Of a DNA stretch of 5,611 nucleotides, positions 5,411-5,611 are shown one piece after another. The notes beneath the pieces were generated by a model. The model worked only from the letters and a program-made list of their open reading frames with translations. It was not told the origin of the DNA and searched no databases. Each line of letters begins with the position of its first letter. Position 1 is the stretch's first letter. A program made the translations under genes and the position numbers. The stretch is from an uncultured Clostridia bacterium (GTDB taxonomy: Bacteria > Bacillota > Clostridia > Oscillospirales > Oscillospiraceae), in contig CAMWQV010000171.1 of assembly GCA_947176425.1 (NCBI GenBank), positions 1-5,611 of the forward strand, read 5' to 3'.

Positions 5411-5611
5411 TCATGCGTCCTTTTTGGGCAGGTACTTGTCGATCATATCCTGCTTGATACGCTTCAGTTCGGTTTTCGGCAGGATGCTGAGCAGTTCCCA
5501 GCCCAAATTCAAGGTTTCCTCAATCGTCCGGTTGGTCTCATAGCCCTGGGAGACATACTGTTTTTCAAACTCGTCGGCGAACTTGGCGTACAGCAGGTCG
5601 GTAGGCGTCAG
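5411..5611 (-). CDS. ntpB: V/A-type ATPase subunit B, C-terminal end
   Basis: The last 66 residues are present, and the gene continues beyond the right edge. The sequence contains FADEFEKQYVSQGYETNRTI, then EETLNLGWELLSILPKTELKRIK and the ending DKYLP. This is the highly conserved tail of the non-catalytic regulatory subunit B, which alternates with catalytic subunit A in the hexameric head. The nucleotide-binding part is outside the window. It sits directly upstream of subunit D in the same operon, as in other Clostridia. Confidence 0.95.
   Translation of the reverse strand: MTPTDLLYAKFADEFEKQYVSQGYETNRTIEETLNLGWELLSILPKTELKRIKQDMIDKYLPKKDA

Overview
The window looks like a chromosomal segment of a Gram-positive anaerobe, probably a gut-type Clostridia (Lachnospiraceae/Oscillospiraceae-like). 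The reasons are strong AGGAGG ribosome sites, near-consensus sigma-A promoters, a Firmicutes-style XRE regulator, and an archaeal/vacuolar-type ATPase operon (end of subunit B, then subunit D). The species cannot be named from this sequence.

Layout, left to right. (1) 1-287, minus: N-terminal 95 residues of an XRE-family regulator that runs off the left edge, with its own promoter and a perfect palindrome just upstream of the -35. (2) 288-612: AT-rich intergenic region ending in a hairpin that probably terminates the next operon. (3) 613-3412, minus: a two-gene operon. The upstream gene encodes a 433-aa AAA/Orc-like P-loop ATPase with a C-terminal winged-helix-like end. One base after its stop begins a 498-aa protein with an unusual N-terminal domain and six nearly identical 42-residue TPR units, encoded by exactly periodic 126-bp DNA repeats. 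(4) 3413-3778: divergent promoter region, with a leader hairpin on the ATPase side and an extended -10 promoter on the other. (5) 3779-4426, plus: an orotate-phosphoribosyltransferase-like protein. (6) 4427-4722: convergent intergenic region with two nested hairpins and a short helical-phase direct repeat. (7) 4723-5611, minus: V-type ATPase subunit D and the C-terminal 66 residues of subunit B.

How the parts relate. The phosphoribosyltransferase and ATPase genes look like ordinary core genes and are richer in G+C. The ATPase/TPR pair is visibly more AT-rich and looks like an accessory module inserted beside them. Its architecture, a P-loop switch ATPase translationally coupled to a TPR sensor/scaffold with fast-changing repeats, resembles a STAND-type sensor split over two genes. 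That makes a role in defence or conflict signalling plausible but unproven: no nuclease, protease, TIR or other killing domain is visible in the window.
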